Positions 16,574-25,444 of a stretch of 61,788 nt of DNA are shown here, piece after piece. Position numbers and translations under genes: made by a program. Location: the NCBI GenBank assembly GCA_020721445.1, contig DYMU01000018.1, positions 1 through 61,788 on the forward strand. The letters run 5' to 3'. The notes beneath the pieces were generated by a model that saw only the letters and a program-made list of their open reading frames with translations, ran no database searches and was not told the DNA's origin. The stretch is from Gemmobacter nectariphilus (GTDB lineage Bacteria; Pseudomonadota; Alphaproteobacteria; Rhodobacterales; Rhodobacteraceae). Numbering within the stretch: the first letter of the stretch is position 1; each line of letters opens with the position of its first letter.

Positions 16574-17467
16574 ATGAAGCAGAAGAAGGTGCTGAAGGCC
16601 GTATTCCCCGTTGCCGGTCTTGGAACCCGTTTCCTGCCGGCGACAAAGTCGATCCCGAAAGAGATCATGACCTTGGTGGATCGCCCGCTGATTCAGTATG
16701 CCATCGACGAGGCGCGCGCTGCCGGGATCAAGGAGTTCATCTTTGTCACCTCGCGCGGCAAGTCTGCGCTGGAAGATTACTTCGATGTCGCCCCCGAGCT
16801 TGAGTCGGCGCTGCGCAAGTCCGGCAAGGAGCACCTTCTTGAGGTGCTGAAAGACACCAACATGGATTCGGGCGCGATTGCCTATATTCGCCAGAACCGG
16901 CCGCAGGGCCTTGGGCATGCGGTATGGTGTGCGCGGCGGTTGATCGGGAACGAACCCTTCGCCGTGCTGCTGCCCGATGACGTGATTGCTGCCGAAAAAC
17001 CCTGCTTGCAGCAGATGATCGAAGCCTATGCCGAAACCGGCGGCAACATGGTGGCGGCGATGGAAGTGGCCCCCGAAAAGGCGTCGTCCTATGGCGTTCT
17101 GGACATTGGCAACGACATGGGCTCGATCGTCGAGGCCAAGGGCATGGTCGAAAAACCACCCGCTGGCACCGCACCGTCGAACCTTGCGGTGATCGGGCGC
17201 TATATCCTGTCGCCGGACGTTCTGGTTAACCTCAACAAGATCAAGCATGGCGCAGGTGGTGAGATCCAGTTGACCGACGCGATTGCCGAAGAGATCGGCA
17301 AAAGCAAGGTCTACGGCTATCGCTTCCGCGGCCAACGCTACGATTGCGGGTCCAAGGCCGGGTTCTTGCAGGCGACCGTAGCCTTTGGTCTGGCGCGGCC
17401 CGACCTGCGGGATGAGTTCAGCGCCTATCTGAACGATACGATGGCGCTGCAAAACGCCGCGCAATAA
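16574..17467 (+). CDS. galU: UTP-glucose-1-phosphate uridylyltransferase
   Basis: The ATG at 16574 (MKQKKVLKAVFPVAG) gives 297 residues; an in-frame ATG 18 bases upstream is possible. Signatures are GLGTRFLPATKSIPKE (nucleotide binding), VTSRGKSALEDYFD, GLGHAVWCAR, LLPDDV and a late GGEIQLTDAI. It makes UDP-glucose for surface polysaccharides and glycolipids. It lies 109 bases after cysQ and 8 bases before the first GT2 gene, so it probably starts or belongs to the glycan operon. Confidence 0.97.
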   Translation: MKQKKVLKAVFPVAGLGTRFLPATKSIPKEIMTLVDRPLIQYAIDEARAAGIKEFIFVTSRGKSALEDYFDVAPELESALRKSGKEHLLEVLKDTNMDSGAIAYIRQNRPQGLGHAVWCARRLIGNEPFAVLLPDDVIAAEKPCLQQMIEAYAETGGNMVAAMEVAPEKASSYGVLDIGNDMGSIVEAKGMVEKPPAGTAPSNLAVIGRYILSPDVLVNLNKIKHGAGGEIQLTDAIAEEIGKSKVYGYRFRGQRYDCGSKAGFLQATVAFGLARPDLRDEFSAYLNDTMALQNAAQ

Positions 17468-17475
17468 GCCCTTGA

Positions 17476-18525
17476 ATGGCTGGCAGCGCCCGGCTCAGGC
17501 TGGCGGATTTCGCCCGGTGTTTGGCGCGTGCCTATGGTCTGCGCCTGCGTCGGCGTCGGTTTCTGTGGCGGTCGTTTCGCAGCCGCCACGGATTGACCGC
17601 GATCAGCGACCGCTGCCGCTTGATCGGCGCGGACGATATCCTGTGCTTCATGACGGTGCGCAACGAAGGCGTGCGACTGCCGCATTTTCTGGATCATCAC
17701 CGCAAGCTTGGGGTTGATCATTTCCTGATCGTCGACAATGCCAGCTTGGATGGCAGTGCGGCCTATCTTGCCGACCAGCCCGATGTGTCGCTGTGGCAAA
17801 CAGGGCGCAGCTACAAGGCGGCGCGCTTTGGCCTTGATTGGATTACATGGCTGCACTTCCGCCATGGTCACGGCCACTGGTGCCTGACGCTGGATGCCGA
17901 TGAGTTGCTGATCTATCCCTATTGGGAAACGCGCCCGCTGCCTGCCCTGACCGGATGGCTGGAGGAGCAGGGCCATGACAGCTTTGGCACGATGATGCTG
18001 GACCTGTATCCGCAAGGCCCGCTGTCACAGGCGCAGATTGTGCCCGGTGACAACCCGCTGTCGGTGCTGACATGGTTTGATCCGGGGAATTACGCAGTTC
18101 GGGTGCAGGACCGGATGAAAAACCTGTGGATTCAAGGAGGGCCGCGCGCGCGCCTGTTCTTTGCCGCCGATCCGCGCCGGGCGCCGACGCTGAACAAGGT
18201 GCCGCTGGTGCGCTGGAACCGTCGCTATGCCTATGTCAATTCGACCCACGCGCTGTTGCCGCCCCGGCTGAACCGGGTTTACGCTACCACCGGTGGCGAG
18301 CGGACCTCGGGGCTTTTGCTGCATACCAAGTTCCTGCCCGAGGTCGTTCAGAAATCGGCGGAAGAAAAAGCCCGCAAACAGCACTTTGCCAACAGCGCGC
18401 TGTATGACAGCTATTATGATACGGTGATGGCCGACCCGGTTTTGCACTGCCCCCGATCCGAGCGGATGACAGGGTGGCGGCGGCTGGAAGCGCTGGGCCT
18501 GATGTCACGCGGGGGATGGGTCTGA
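17476..18525 (+). CDS. Glycosyltransferase family 2 protein (paralogue 1)
   Basis: The protein has 349 residues. It opens with a basic N-terminus (RLRRRRFLWRSFRSRHG), then the Glyco_tranf_2_4-type domain: CFMTVRNEGVRLPHFLDHHR, LGVDHFLIVDNASLDGS, and the metal-binding DADE in CLTLDADELLIYPYWETRP. The C-terminal part keeps NLWIQGGPRARLFF, KVPLVRW and YVNSTH, all shared with the next gene. No membrane segment is obvious, so it probably works at the inner face of the membrane. Sugar and acceptor are unknown. Confidence 0.85.
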   Translation: MAGSARLRLADFARCLARAYGLRLRRRRFLWRSFRSRHGLTAISDRCRLIGADDILCFMTVRNEGVRLPHFLDHHRKLGVDHFLIVDNASLDGSAAYLADQPDVSLWQTGRSYKAARFGLDWITWLHFRHGHGHWCLTLDADELLIYPYWETRPLPALTGWLEEQGHDSFGTMMLDLYPQGPLSQAQIVPGDNPLSVLTWFDPGNYAVRVQDRMKNLWIQGGPRARLFFAADPRRAPTLNKVPLVRWNRRYAYVNSTHALLPPRLNRVYATTGGERTSGLLLHTKFLPEVVQKSAEEKARKQHFANSALYDSYYDTVMADPVLHCPRSERMTGWRRLEALGLMSRGGWV

Positions 18526-18706
18526 CCCCATTTGGCCACGGCCGCAAAGTTGAATACCAGCGAAATTGTTTAACATTTGGCATCAATCATCTGGCTTGAT
18601 ATGAAAAATGCAGGCAAGTGGACGGTATACTGGTAACGAGCGCACACTTTGTTAATTCCCGCCTGCTGGTGTTGGTCTGCATGCTGTCTCGGATCGGGTT
18701 GCAATC

Positions 18707-19717
18707 TTGGGTTTGATCTCCTCATACAGGCTGCGTTGGCACCGTCGGCGTTTGCTGTATCGTGCCTGGGCCAGCCGCCGGGCGCTGACTCTGGTGGCCG
18801 ACAGGTCGGCGGGGCAGAAGGAAAACGCGGTCTTTGCCTTTGTCACCCTGCGCAATGAAAAGGTCAGGCTGCCCTATTTCCTGCGCTATTATCGTGATCT
18901 GGGCGTGGATCACTTTTTCATGGTCGACAACGGGTCAACCGATGGGTCGCTTGAATATCTGAAAGACCAGCGCGATGTGTCGCTGTGGCGGACCGATGCC
19001 AGCTATCGCAAAAGCCGGTTCGGGATGGATTGGATCAGCCACCTTCTGCGCCGATATGGGCATGGTCACTGGTGCCTGACCGTCGATCCGGATGAGTTTT
19101 TTGTGTATCCCTTCTGCGAAACCCGCCCGATCCACGCCTTGACCGATTGGCTGGATACCACGCAGATCCGCACCTTTTCGGCCATGTTGCTGGACATGTA
19201 TCCCAAGGGCCCGATCACCGATCAGGCCTATCGCGAAGGCCAGGATCCGTTCGAGATTGCGCAATGGTTTGACAGCGGCAATTACGTGATCAGCCGCAAT
19301 CCGGCCTTTGGCAACCTGTGGATACAGGGCGGCCCGCGCACCCGGATGTTCTTTGCCGATGCCCCGCTCAAGGCCCCGGCACTGAACAAGATCCCATTGG
19401 TCAAATGGCATCGGTCCTATGCCTATATCAGCTCCACCCACATGATGCTGCCGCGCGGGCTGAACCTTGCCTATGATGAATGGGGCGGGGAAAAGGCCTC
19501 TGGCGTGCTGCTTCATGCCAAGTTCCTTGATACCTTTGCCGCCAAGGCGGAAGAAGAGTTGCAGCGCGGCGAACACTATGCCGGAAGCGCCGAATACAAG
19601 GCCTACAAGCAAGGGCTGTCCAACCAGCCTGAGGTGTGGTGCAAGTGGAGCGAGAAATACATCAACTGGCGGCAGCTTGAGATTTTGGGGCTGATGTCCA
19701 AGGGCAACTGGGCGTGA
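18707..19717 (+). CDS. Glycosyltransferase family 2 protein (paralogue 2)
   Basis: The protein has 336 residues from a TTG at 18707, the most upstream credible start; the true start could be slightly different. It is a clear paralogue of the preceding gene: TLRNEKVRLPYFLRYYRDLG, VDHFFMVDNGSTDGS, CLTVDPDEFFVYPF, NLWIQGGPRTRMFF, LNKIPLVKWH and the ending LEILGLMSKGNWA. The DPDE motif replaces DADE at the metal site. The 181-base gap before it may hold its own promoter. Tandem duplication followed by divergence suggests that the two enzymes add different or successive sugars. Confidence 0.83.
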   Translation: MGLISSYRLRWHRRRLLYRAWASRRALTLVADRSAGQKENAVFAFVTLRNEKVRLPYFLRYYRDLGVDHFFMVDNGSTDGSLEYLKDQRDVSLWRTDASYRKSRFGMDWISHLLRRYGHGHWCLTVDPDEFFVYPFCETRPIHALTDWLDTTQIRTFSAMLLDMYPKGPITDQAYREGQDPFEIAQWFDSGNYVISRNPAFGNLWIQGGPRTRMFFADAPLKAPALNKIPLVKWHRSYAYISSTHMMLPRGLNLAYDEWGGEKASGVLLHAKFLDTFAAKAEEELQRGEHYAGSAEYKAYKQGLSNQPEVWCKWSEKYINWRQLEILGLMSKGNWA

Positions 19718-19730
19718 GGAGGGCAAGGGC

Positions 19731-21428
19731 ATGAGCGTCGGCTTCGTTATGCTGTGCCATACGGCGCTTGACCGCGCTGCCCAGGTCGCGCGGCATTGGG
19801 CCGAACGTGATTGCCCCGTTGTCATTCACGTTGACCGCCGGGTTGCCGCCAAGGACTGTGCCAAATTGACCGCCGACCTGTCGGATCTGGCCAATGTGCG
19901 GTTTTCCGGGCGGCATGCCTGCGAGTGGGGCACCTGGGGCATTGTTGCCGCCAGCCAGGAAGCCGCCACCGTGATGCTGCGCGATTTCCCCGATGTGCGG
20001 CATGTCTATCTGGCCTCTGGCTCGTGCCTGCCGCTGCGCCCGGTTGAAGAATTGCGCGCCTATCTGGACGGGCGGCCCAAGACCGATTTCATCGAAAGCG
20101 TGACCACAGAAGATGTGGGCTGGACCATCGGTGGGTTGGATTTCGAACGCTTTACCCTGCGGTTTCCGTTCAGTTGGCGCAAGCAACGCTGGTGGTTTGA
20201 CACCTATGTGAAATTGCAACGCATGGTCCGGTATCGCCGCAAGATCCCGGCCGAACTGGTACCGCATCTGGGCAGCCAATGGTGGTGCCTGACGCGCCGC
20301 ACCTTGTCGGCGATTCTGGAACACCCCGATCGGGCCGCGATCGACCGCTATTTCCAGAAGGTCTGGATTCCGGATGAAAGCTATTTCCAGACGTTGGTGC
20401 GGCAGGTCTCCGGTTCAGTGGAAAGCCGGTCCCTGACCCTGTCGAAGTTCGACTTTCAGGGCAAGCCGCACATCTTTTATGACGATCACCTGCAACTGCT
20501 GCGCCGGTCAGATTGTTTTGTGGCGCGCAAGATCTGGCCCGACGCGGCAAAGCTTTATGCCGCCTTCCTGTCGGATGATGCCATCCGTCAGGCCGCAGCC
20601 GAGCCGAACCCCGGCAAGATTGACCGGCTGTTCGCCAAAGCCGTGGAGCGCCGCATCAAGGGCCGGCCCGGTCTGTACATGCAAAGCCGGTTTCCGAATG
20701 AAAACCATGAAAATGGCCGCACGGCGGGGCATTATTCGGTGTTTTGCGGCTTTGCCGACGTGTTTGAGAATTTTGAAATCTGGCTGTCCAAGGCCAGCGG
20801 CACGCGGGTGCATGGCCATCTGTTCGCACCGGACCGGGTTCATTTCGCCGGGGGCGATACCATTTACAACGGGGCGATGTCCGACAGCGCCGCCATTCGC
20901 GATCATAATCCGAAAAGCTTTCTGACCAACCTGATCTGGAACACCCGCGGCGAACGCCAGTGCTTTCAGTTTGGTCCGACCGACACGCAACAGCTGGACT
21001 GGTTCATGGCGATGGACAGCAACGCGCAAATCTCGGTTATCTCGGGGGCCTGGGCGGTGCCCCTGTTCCGGGCAAATCAGAATTTCGGCGACATCCGGCG
21101 TGAGGTCGCACGCCTGCAAAAGGTCGAGCAAGAGTTTCTCAATATCCTGCGCTCACCCTTTTCCAAGGCGAGGGTGCGGATCTGGAGCCTGGCAGATTTC
21201 GTCGAAAACCCGATGGAACCGCTACAGACCATCATCGACGAAATCGGTCCGCGCCAAGGCCGCAGGCTGACCGAAGCGCCGCGCATGGCCGATCTGACAG
21301 GGTTTGGCCAATTTCTGCAAAATCTGCGCAATCAGGGGATGCAGCCCGTCTTGATGGGCGATTTCCCGGTCGGCAATGATCCGGCCGCCAAATCCACGCG
21401 CCGCGGGCGCCCCTATCTGGTGAAGTGA
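19731..21428 (+). CDS. GT14-type glycosyltransferase with C-terminal DUF5928-like domain
   Basis: The protein has 565 residues. The N-terminal half resembles core-2/I-branching and xylosyltransferase-like enzymes: VMLCHTALDRAAQVARHW, VIHVDRRV, VRFSGRHACEWGTWGIV, YLASGSCLPLRPVEELRAYL, SQWWCLTRRTL and PDESYFQTLV. The second half (from about residue 320) has FPNENHENGRTAGHYSVF and GDTIYNGAMSD and corresponds to the domain I know as DUF5928 in Rhodobacteraceae. It follows the GT2 paralogue by 13 bases and abuts the sulfotransferase start, so these genes are cotranscribed. Confidence 0.82.
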   Translation: MSVGFVMLCHTALDRAAQVARHWAERDCPVVIHVDRRVAAKDCAKLTADLSDLANVRFSGRHACEWGTWGIVAASQEAATVMLRDFPDVRHVYLASGSCLPLRPVEELRAYLDGRPKTDFIESVTTEDVGWTIGGLDFERFTLRFPFSWRKQRWWFDTYVKLQRMVRYRRKIPAELVPHLGSQWWCLTRRTLSAILEHPDRAAIDRYFQKVWIPDESYFQTLVRQVSGSVESRSLTLSKFDFQGKPHIFYDDHLQLLRRSDCFVARKIWPDAAKLYAAFLSDDAIRQAAAEPNPGKIDRLFAKAVERRIKGRPGLYMQSRFPNENHENGRTAGHYSVFCGFADVFENFEIWLSKASGTRVHGHLFAPDRVHFAGGDTIYNGAMSDSAAIRDHNPKSFLTNLIWNTRGERQCFQFGPTDTQQLDWFMAMDSNAQISVISGAWAVPLFRANQNFGDIRREVARLQKVEQEFLNILRSPFSKARVRIWSLADFVENPMEPLQTIIDEIGPRQGRRLTEAPRMADLTGFGQFLQNLRNQGMQPVLMGDFPVGNDPAAKSTRRGRPYLVK

Positions 21429-22826
21429 GTGTCCAAACAGTTCGACAGTTTTGTCATGTTCGCGGAAATGCGGACAGGGTCCAATTTCCTTGAAGCCAAT
21501 CTGAACAGCATGGCGGGCGTGACCTGTCATGGCGAGGTCTTCAATCCCCACTTCATCGGCAAGAAGGACCAGACCAGCCTGCTGGGGTTTTCCCTGGCCG
21601 ACCGTGAGGCCGACCCGCTGGCGTTGATCCGCGCCCTGCGGGCGCAGACCGACGGGCTGGCCGGCTTTCGCTATTTCCACGACCATGACCCCCGCGTGTT
21701 GCAACCGGTGCTGGAAGACCCGCGTTGCGCCAAGATCATCCTGACGCGCAACCCGTTGGAAAGCTATGTCAGCCTGAAGATCGCGCAGGAAACCAACCAG
21801 TGGAAGCTGACCAGCGCCAAGAACCTGAAAACCGCGCAGGTGCGGTTCGACGCGGCCGAGTTCGAGGCCCATGTATCCGCCCTGCAAGCGTTCCAGATGG
21901 TCCTGATGCACGGCTTGCAGGTGACAGGGCAGACAGCGTTCTACATTGATTATGACGATATCAACGATCTGGATGTGCTGAACGGTCTGGCGGCCTTTCT
22001 GGGGGTGAAGGGTCTGGCAAGCCTGGATGATAGCCTGAAAAAGCAAAACCCCGAAGAGATTGCCCAAAAGCTGGTCAACCCGGACGAGATGGCGCGCGCC
22101 CTGTCGCGGCTGGACCGCTTCAACCTGGCCCGCACCCCGAATTTTGAACCGCGCCGTCCGCCGATGGTGCCGCAGTTTCTGGCCGCGCGGCAGACCGGGC
22201 TGCTGTATATGCCGGTCAAGGGTGGGCCGGTGGCGCAGGTCTCGGGTTGGCTGGCGGGTTTTGGCGGGGTCGAGGGCGATTTCAGCCAAAAGACCCTGCG
22301 CCAGTGGAAGCGGGCGCATCCGGGGCACCGGTCGTTCACCGTGTTGCGCCATCCGGTTGCGCGGGCGCATGATGCGTTTTGCGCCTCGATCCTGTCAGGT
22401 CACCTGGCCGCCATCCGTGACCAGGTGGTCAAGGCCCACAAGCTGGACCTGCCGGAACCGGGCAAGGACTACCCCGATGCCGCGGCGCATCGGGCCGGGT
22501 TCATCGGCTTTCTGCACTGGGTCAAGCTGAACCTGTCGGGCCAGACCGGCGCAAGGGTGGATGCGCATTGGGCCAGTCAGACCGCGATCTTGCAGGGTTT
22601 CGCAGCCTTCCAGGGGCCTGACGTGGTGTTGCGCGAAGACCGTCTGTCCGAAGGGCTGGCGTTTCTGGCGGCCGAGGTCGGGCAAACCGCACCCGCGCTG
22701 CCCACCGAAGCCCACCAGACGTTCAGCCGCCTTGGCGCGATCTATGATGCGCAGGTCGAAGCGGCCACCCGCGAGGCTTATGCACGCGATTATGTGGCGT
22801 TTGGCTTTGCCGATTGGCGGCCCTGA
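21429..22826 (+). CDS. Sulfotransferase-like protein
   Basis: The protein has 465 residues from a GTG directly after the previous stop. The N-terminal domain resembles NodH/Stf0 sulfotransferases: FVMFAEMRTGSNFLEANL is the 5'-phosphosulfate-binding loop, and KIILTRNPLESYVSLKIA is the 3'-phosphate-binding segment. A second domain from about residue 260 (YMPVKGGPVAQVSGW, FTVLRHPVARAHDAFCASIL) looks like a second sulfotransferase-fold unit, so the protein may be a tandem or fused enzyme. It would sulfate a glycan using PAPS. Upstream cysQ can remove the PAP product. The acceptor is unknown. Confidence 0.8.
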   Translation: MSKQFDSFVMFAEMRTGSNFLEANLNSMAGVTCHGEVFNPHFIGKKDQTSLLGFSLADREADPLALIRALRAQTDGLAGFRYFHDHDPRVLQPVLEDPRCAKIILTRNPLESYVSLKIAQETNQWKLTSAKNLKTAQVRFDAAEFEAHVSALQAFQMVLMHGLQVTGQTAFYIDYDDINDLDVLNGLAAFLGVKGLASLDDSLKKQNPEEIAQKLVNPDEMARALSRLDRFNLARTPNFEPRRPPMVPQFLAARQTGLLYMPVKGGPVAQVSGWLAGFGGVEGDFSQKTLRQWKRAHPGHRSFTVLRHPVARAHDAFCASILSGHLAAIRDQVVKAHKLDLPEPGKDYPDAAAHRAGFIGFLHWVKLNLSGQTGARVDAHWASQTAILQGFAAFQGPDVVLREDRLSEGLAFLAAEVGQTAPALPTEAHQTFSRLGAIYDAQVEAATREAYARDYVAFGFADWRP

Positions 22827-22861
22827 TCCGGCCCTTTGACGAGGCGGTCACCCCGCCCCGC

Positions 22862-23326
22862 CTATGCGGCCTGGGTAGACCGCGACTCGGTCAGAATGGC
22901 GTGCAGCTTTGCCGGATCGACATTGGCGCGCAACTTGGTGACCACGCTTGCATCGCGCATGGTGCGGCTGACCAAGGCAAGCGCCTTGAGGTGGTCAACC
23001 CCCGAATCCTTGGGCGCAAACAGCGCAAAGATCAGGTCAACCGGCTGACGATCAACGCTGTCGTAATCCAGCGGCTTTTCCAGTCGGATGAACACGCCGA
23101 CGATATGGTCAAGGTCTTGCAGCCGCGCGTGCGGCAAGGCGATGCCATGGCCCACACCGGTGGGGCCAAGGCTCTCGCGCTCTTGCAAGCCGTCCACGGC
23201 GGTTGCGGCCGACAAGCCGTAACTGGCCGCAACCATCTCTCCCAATTCCTGAAAGAGACGTTTTTTGCTGGAGATCTGCCCGACGACGCGAACGGCGCCG
23301 GGCGTGATAAGCTTTGAAAGTTCCAT
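22862..23326 (-). CDS. ptsN: Nitrogen PTS EIIA protein PtsN
   Basis: The protein has 154 residues. The phosphorylated histidine is His66 in GVGHGIALPHARL, the conserved EIIA-Ntr site. It is a regulatory phosphocarrier of the nitrogen-related PTS (EI-Ntr, NPr) linked to potassium and nitrogen balance, not to sugar uptake. It lies 36 bases downstream of hpf on the minus strand, as in many proteobacteria. It converges with the sulfotransferase gene. Confidence 0.95.
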   Translation of the reverse strand: MELSKLITPGAVRVVGQISSKKRLFQELGEMVAASYGLSAATAVDGLQERESLGPTGVGHGIALPHARLQDLDHIVGVFIRLEKPLDYDSVDRQPVDLIFALFAPKDSGVDHLKALALVSRTMRDASVVTKLRANVDPAKLHAILTESRSTQAA

Positions 23327-23362
23327 GAACGGCCGTATTTCCCGGCAGCGCGTATGCTGCCC

Positions 23363-23938
23363 CTATTTGCTGTTGCGCGGGTCGATCCAGCCTATGTTGC
23401 CGTCATCGCGACGGTAGACCACATTCACCCCACCATGCCCTTCGTTGCGGAAGACCAGCATGTGTTGTCCGCCAAGCTCCAGCTGCATCACGGCTTCGCC
23501 AACGGTGATCGAAGGGATCTTCGTCTCCATTTCGGCGATCACGATGGGCTGAAGCGTTTCGGGCTCCACATCCTCGGCGTCCTCGGTTGCGGCGAGGATA
23601 TACGAGGATGCCCCGCCGAACTCAACAGGTGACGTTCGGGCAGAGTGGTGGTTGCGGATGCGGCGCTTGTAGCGGCGCAACTGCTTGTCCATCTTTTCGC
23701 GGCAGGATTCGAAGGCGGCATAGATTTCGGTGGCATGACCCTTGGCTTGCGCCGTCAGGCCGGTAGACAGGTGGATCACGGCTTCGCAGTGAAACTCAAA
23801 AGCGACTTTTGAAAAGACGACGACGGCCTCGGTCGGTCGTTGCGCATACTTATCAACCACTTCGCCCAGTTCTGCTTTGACGTGGGTTTGCAGGGCGTCT
23901 CCGATGTCGATCTGTTTTCCACTGATCTGATAGCGCAT
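23363..23938 (-). CDS. hpf: Long-form ribosome hibernation promoting factor
   Basis: The protein has 191 residues. The N-terminal S30AE domain begins MRYQISGKQIDIGDALQTHV and binds the 30S subunit. After a variable linker, a C-terminal domain (SPVEFGGASSYILAATEDAE to HMLVFRNEGHGGVNVVYRRDDGNIGWIDP) is the dimerisation domain of long HPF, which makes 100S ribosome dimers in stationary phase. The gene lies 228 bases after lptB. rpoN, which sits between them in enterobacteria, is absent. Confidence 0.95.
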   Translation of the reverse strand: MRYQISGKQIDIGDALQTHVKAELGEVVDKYAQRPTEAVVVFSKVAFEFHCEAVIHLSTGLTAQAKGHATEIYAAFESCREKMDKQLRRYKRRIRNHHSARTSPVEFGGASSYILAATEDAEDVEPETLQPIVIAEMETKIPSITVGEAVMQLELGGQHMLVFRNEGHGGVNVVYRRDDGNIGWIDPRNSK

Positions 23939-24166
23939 GATGTCTCCTCCGCGCGGCTTCTTGCCCCTGCGCCACCGATGGGGTGACAGAGGATCTTCAA
24001 AAACGGGTCATGGATTGACGGATGCACATCTGCAGGAACGCCGGGCCGGGAAACGGCCACGAGGCAGGCACGGGTCATGGCGATTTGCGCACGCATCCAT
24101 GGCATTTGGCGACAGCGCAGGCAGTGTTGTCAACCGAATCGTCATGCAACTGCCATATGTCCGCAA

Positions 24167-24928
24167 TCAAGTGAGGCGGAAGTTCTGACCCAGATAGACC
24201 CGGCGCACGGTTTCATCGCGCACGATTTCATCGGTGGTCCCGCTCATCAGCACATGGCCGTCGTGCAAGATGTAGGCCCGGTCGATGATTTCCAGCGTTT
24301 CGCGCACATTGTGGTCGGTGATCAGCACACCGATGCCGCGCGATTTCAGATCATGCACCAGATGGCGGATTTCACCCACGGCGATCGGGTCTACCCCGGC
24401 GAAGGGTTCATCCAGCAACAGATATTTGGGGTCGGCGGCCAGACATCGGGCAATTTCCACCCGCCGCCGCTCGCCGCCCGACAGGGCCAGCGCCGGGGCG
24501 CGGCGCAGGTGGGTGATCGAAAACTCGGACAAAAGCTCTTCCAGCCGCTCGCGCTGCTTGTGGTGGTCCAGATCGGTGATCTCCAGCACGGCCAGAATGT
24601 TTTCCTCGACCGACAGTCCGCGGAAAATGCTCACCTCTTGCGGCAGATAGCCGATCCCCAGCCGGGCACGGCGATACATCGGCAAGGCGGTTACATCCTT
24701 GCCATCAATGATCACCTGCCCGCTTTCCGGCGTGACCAGACCGGCGATGGAATAAAAGCAGGTGGTCTTGCCCGAGCCGTTGGGGCCAAGCAAGGCCACC
24801 ACTTCGCCACGCAACAGGTGCATCGACACGTCGCGGATCACCAGACGCTTCTTGTAGCTTTTGCGCAGGTTGCGGATCACAAGGCCTGCGCTGCCTTCGG
24901 TGACGGACAGGGTCAGTGCGGCTGTCAC
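24167..24928 (-). CDS. lptB: LPS export ABC transporter ATPase LptB
   Basis: The protein has 253 residues. Walker A is GPNGSGKTT (48-56); the ABC signature LALSGGERRRVEIAR and Walker B YLLLDEPFAGVDP are intact. The family-specific stretch YLPQEVSIFRGLSVEENI is present. LptB powers extraction of lipopolysaccharide from the inner membrane with LptFG. Its start overlaps the stop of lptA (ATGA), so the genes are coupled. Confidence 0.97.
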   Translation of the reverse strand: MTAALTLSVTEGSAGLVIRNLRKSYKKRLVIRDVSMHLLRGEVVALLGPNGSGKTTCFYSIAGLVTPESGQVIIDGKDVTALPMYRRARLGIGYLPQEVSIFRGLSVEENILAVLEITDLDHHKQRERLEELLSEFSITHLRRAPALALSGGERRRVEIARCLAADPKYLLLDEPFAGVDPIAVGEIRHLVHDLKSRGIGVLITDHNVRETLEIIDRAYILHDGHVLMSGTTDEIVRDETVRRVYLGQNFRLT

Positions 24929-25431
24929 TTCTTCTGGCCCGGCGTGAAGATGGTCTTGACGCGGCCGGTCATGGTGCCGGTGCCATCGGTCAGGTTGACG
25001 GTCAGCTTTTCGCCCGAGATCGCCGCGTTGCCTTGGGTCAGCAGCACGTTGCCGGTCATCACCACCGTGCCGCTGGCAATGGTATAGACCGCCTCGGCGG
25101 CTTCGGCGGCATCGGTGGGGCTGACCAGCGTCACGCCGCCGGTGCCATGCAGGCGATCAATCCCGGTGCCATCATCGCTGTATTCAACCCGGATCATCCC
25201 GGCGGTCATCCGCATGTCGCCCTGCACGACCAGCACATTGCCGGTGAACAGCGCCGCGCCATCGGCCTGATCGACCGACAGGCTGTCTGACGTGACCTCA
25301 ACCGGCAGCGAAGTATCCTGGGTCAGGCCGCCAAAACGGATATCAGCCTGTTGCGCGGCAGCGGGGGCCGCAAGGCTGGCGGCAAGCAGGGCGGTGCGCA
25401 AGCAGGAGAACATGAAGGGGGGCCTTTGCAA
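24925..25431 (-). CDS. lptA: LPS transport periplasmic protein LptA
   Basis: The protein has 168 residues. A signal peptide (FSCLRTALLAASLAAPAAAQ) is followed by an OstA/LptA beta-jellyroll domain with LPVEVTSDSLSVDQADGAAL, GNVLVVQGDMRMTAGMIRVE and GNVLLTQGNAAISGEKL. The short C-terminus ends in TPGQKK. It bridges LptC to the outer-membrane LptD. It is coupled to lptB and lies 13 bases after lptC. Confidence 0.93.
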   Translation of the reverse strand: MQRPPFMFSCLRTALLAASLAAPAAAQQADIRFGGLTQDTSLPVEVTSDSLSVDQADGAALFTGNVLVVQGDMRMTAGMIRVEYSDDGTGIDRLHGTGGVTLVSPTDAAEAAEAVYTIASGTVVMTGNVLLTQGNAAISGEKLTVNLTDGTGTMTGRVKTIFTPGQKK

Positions 25432-25444
25432 ACGGGAACGGCAC

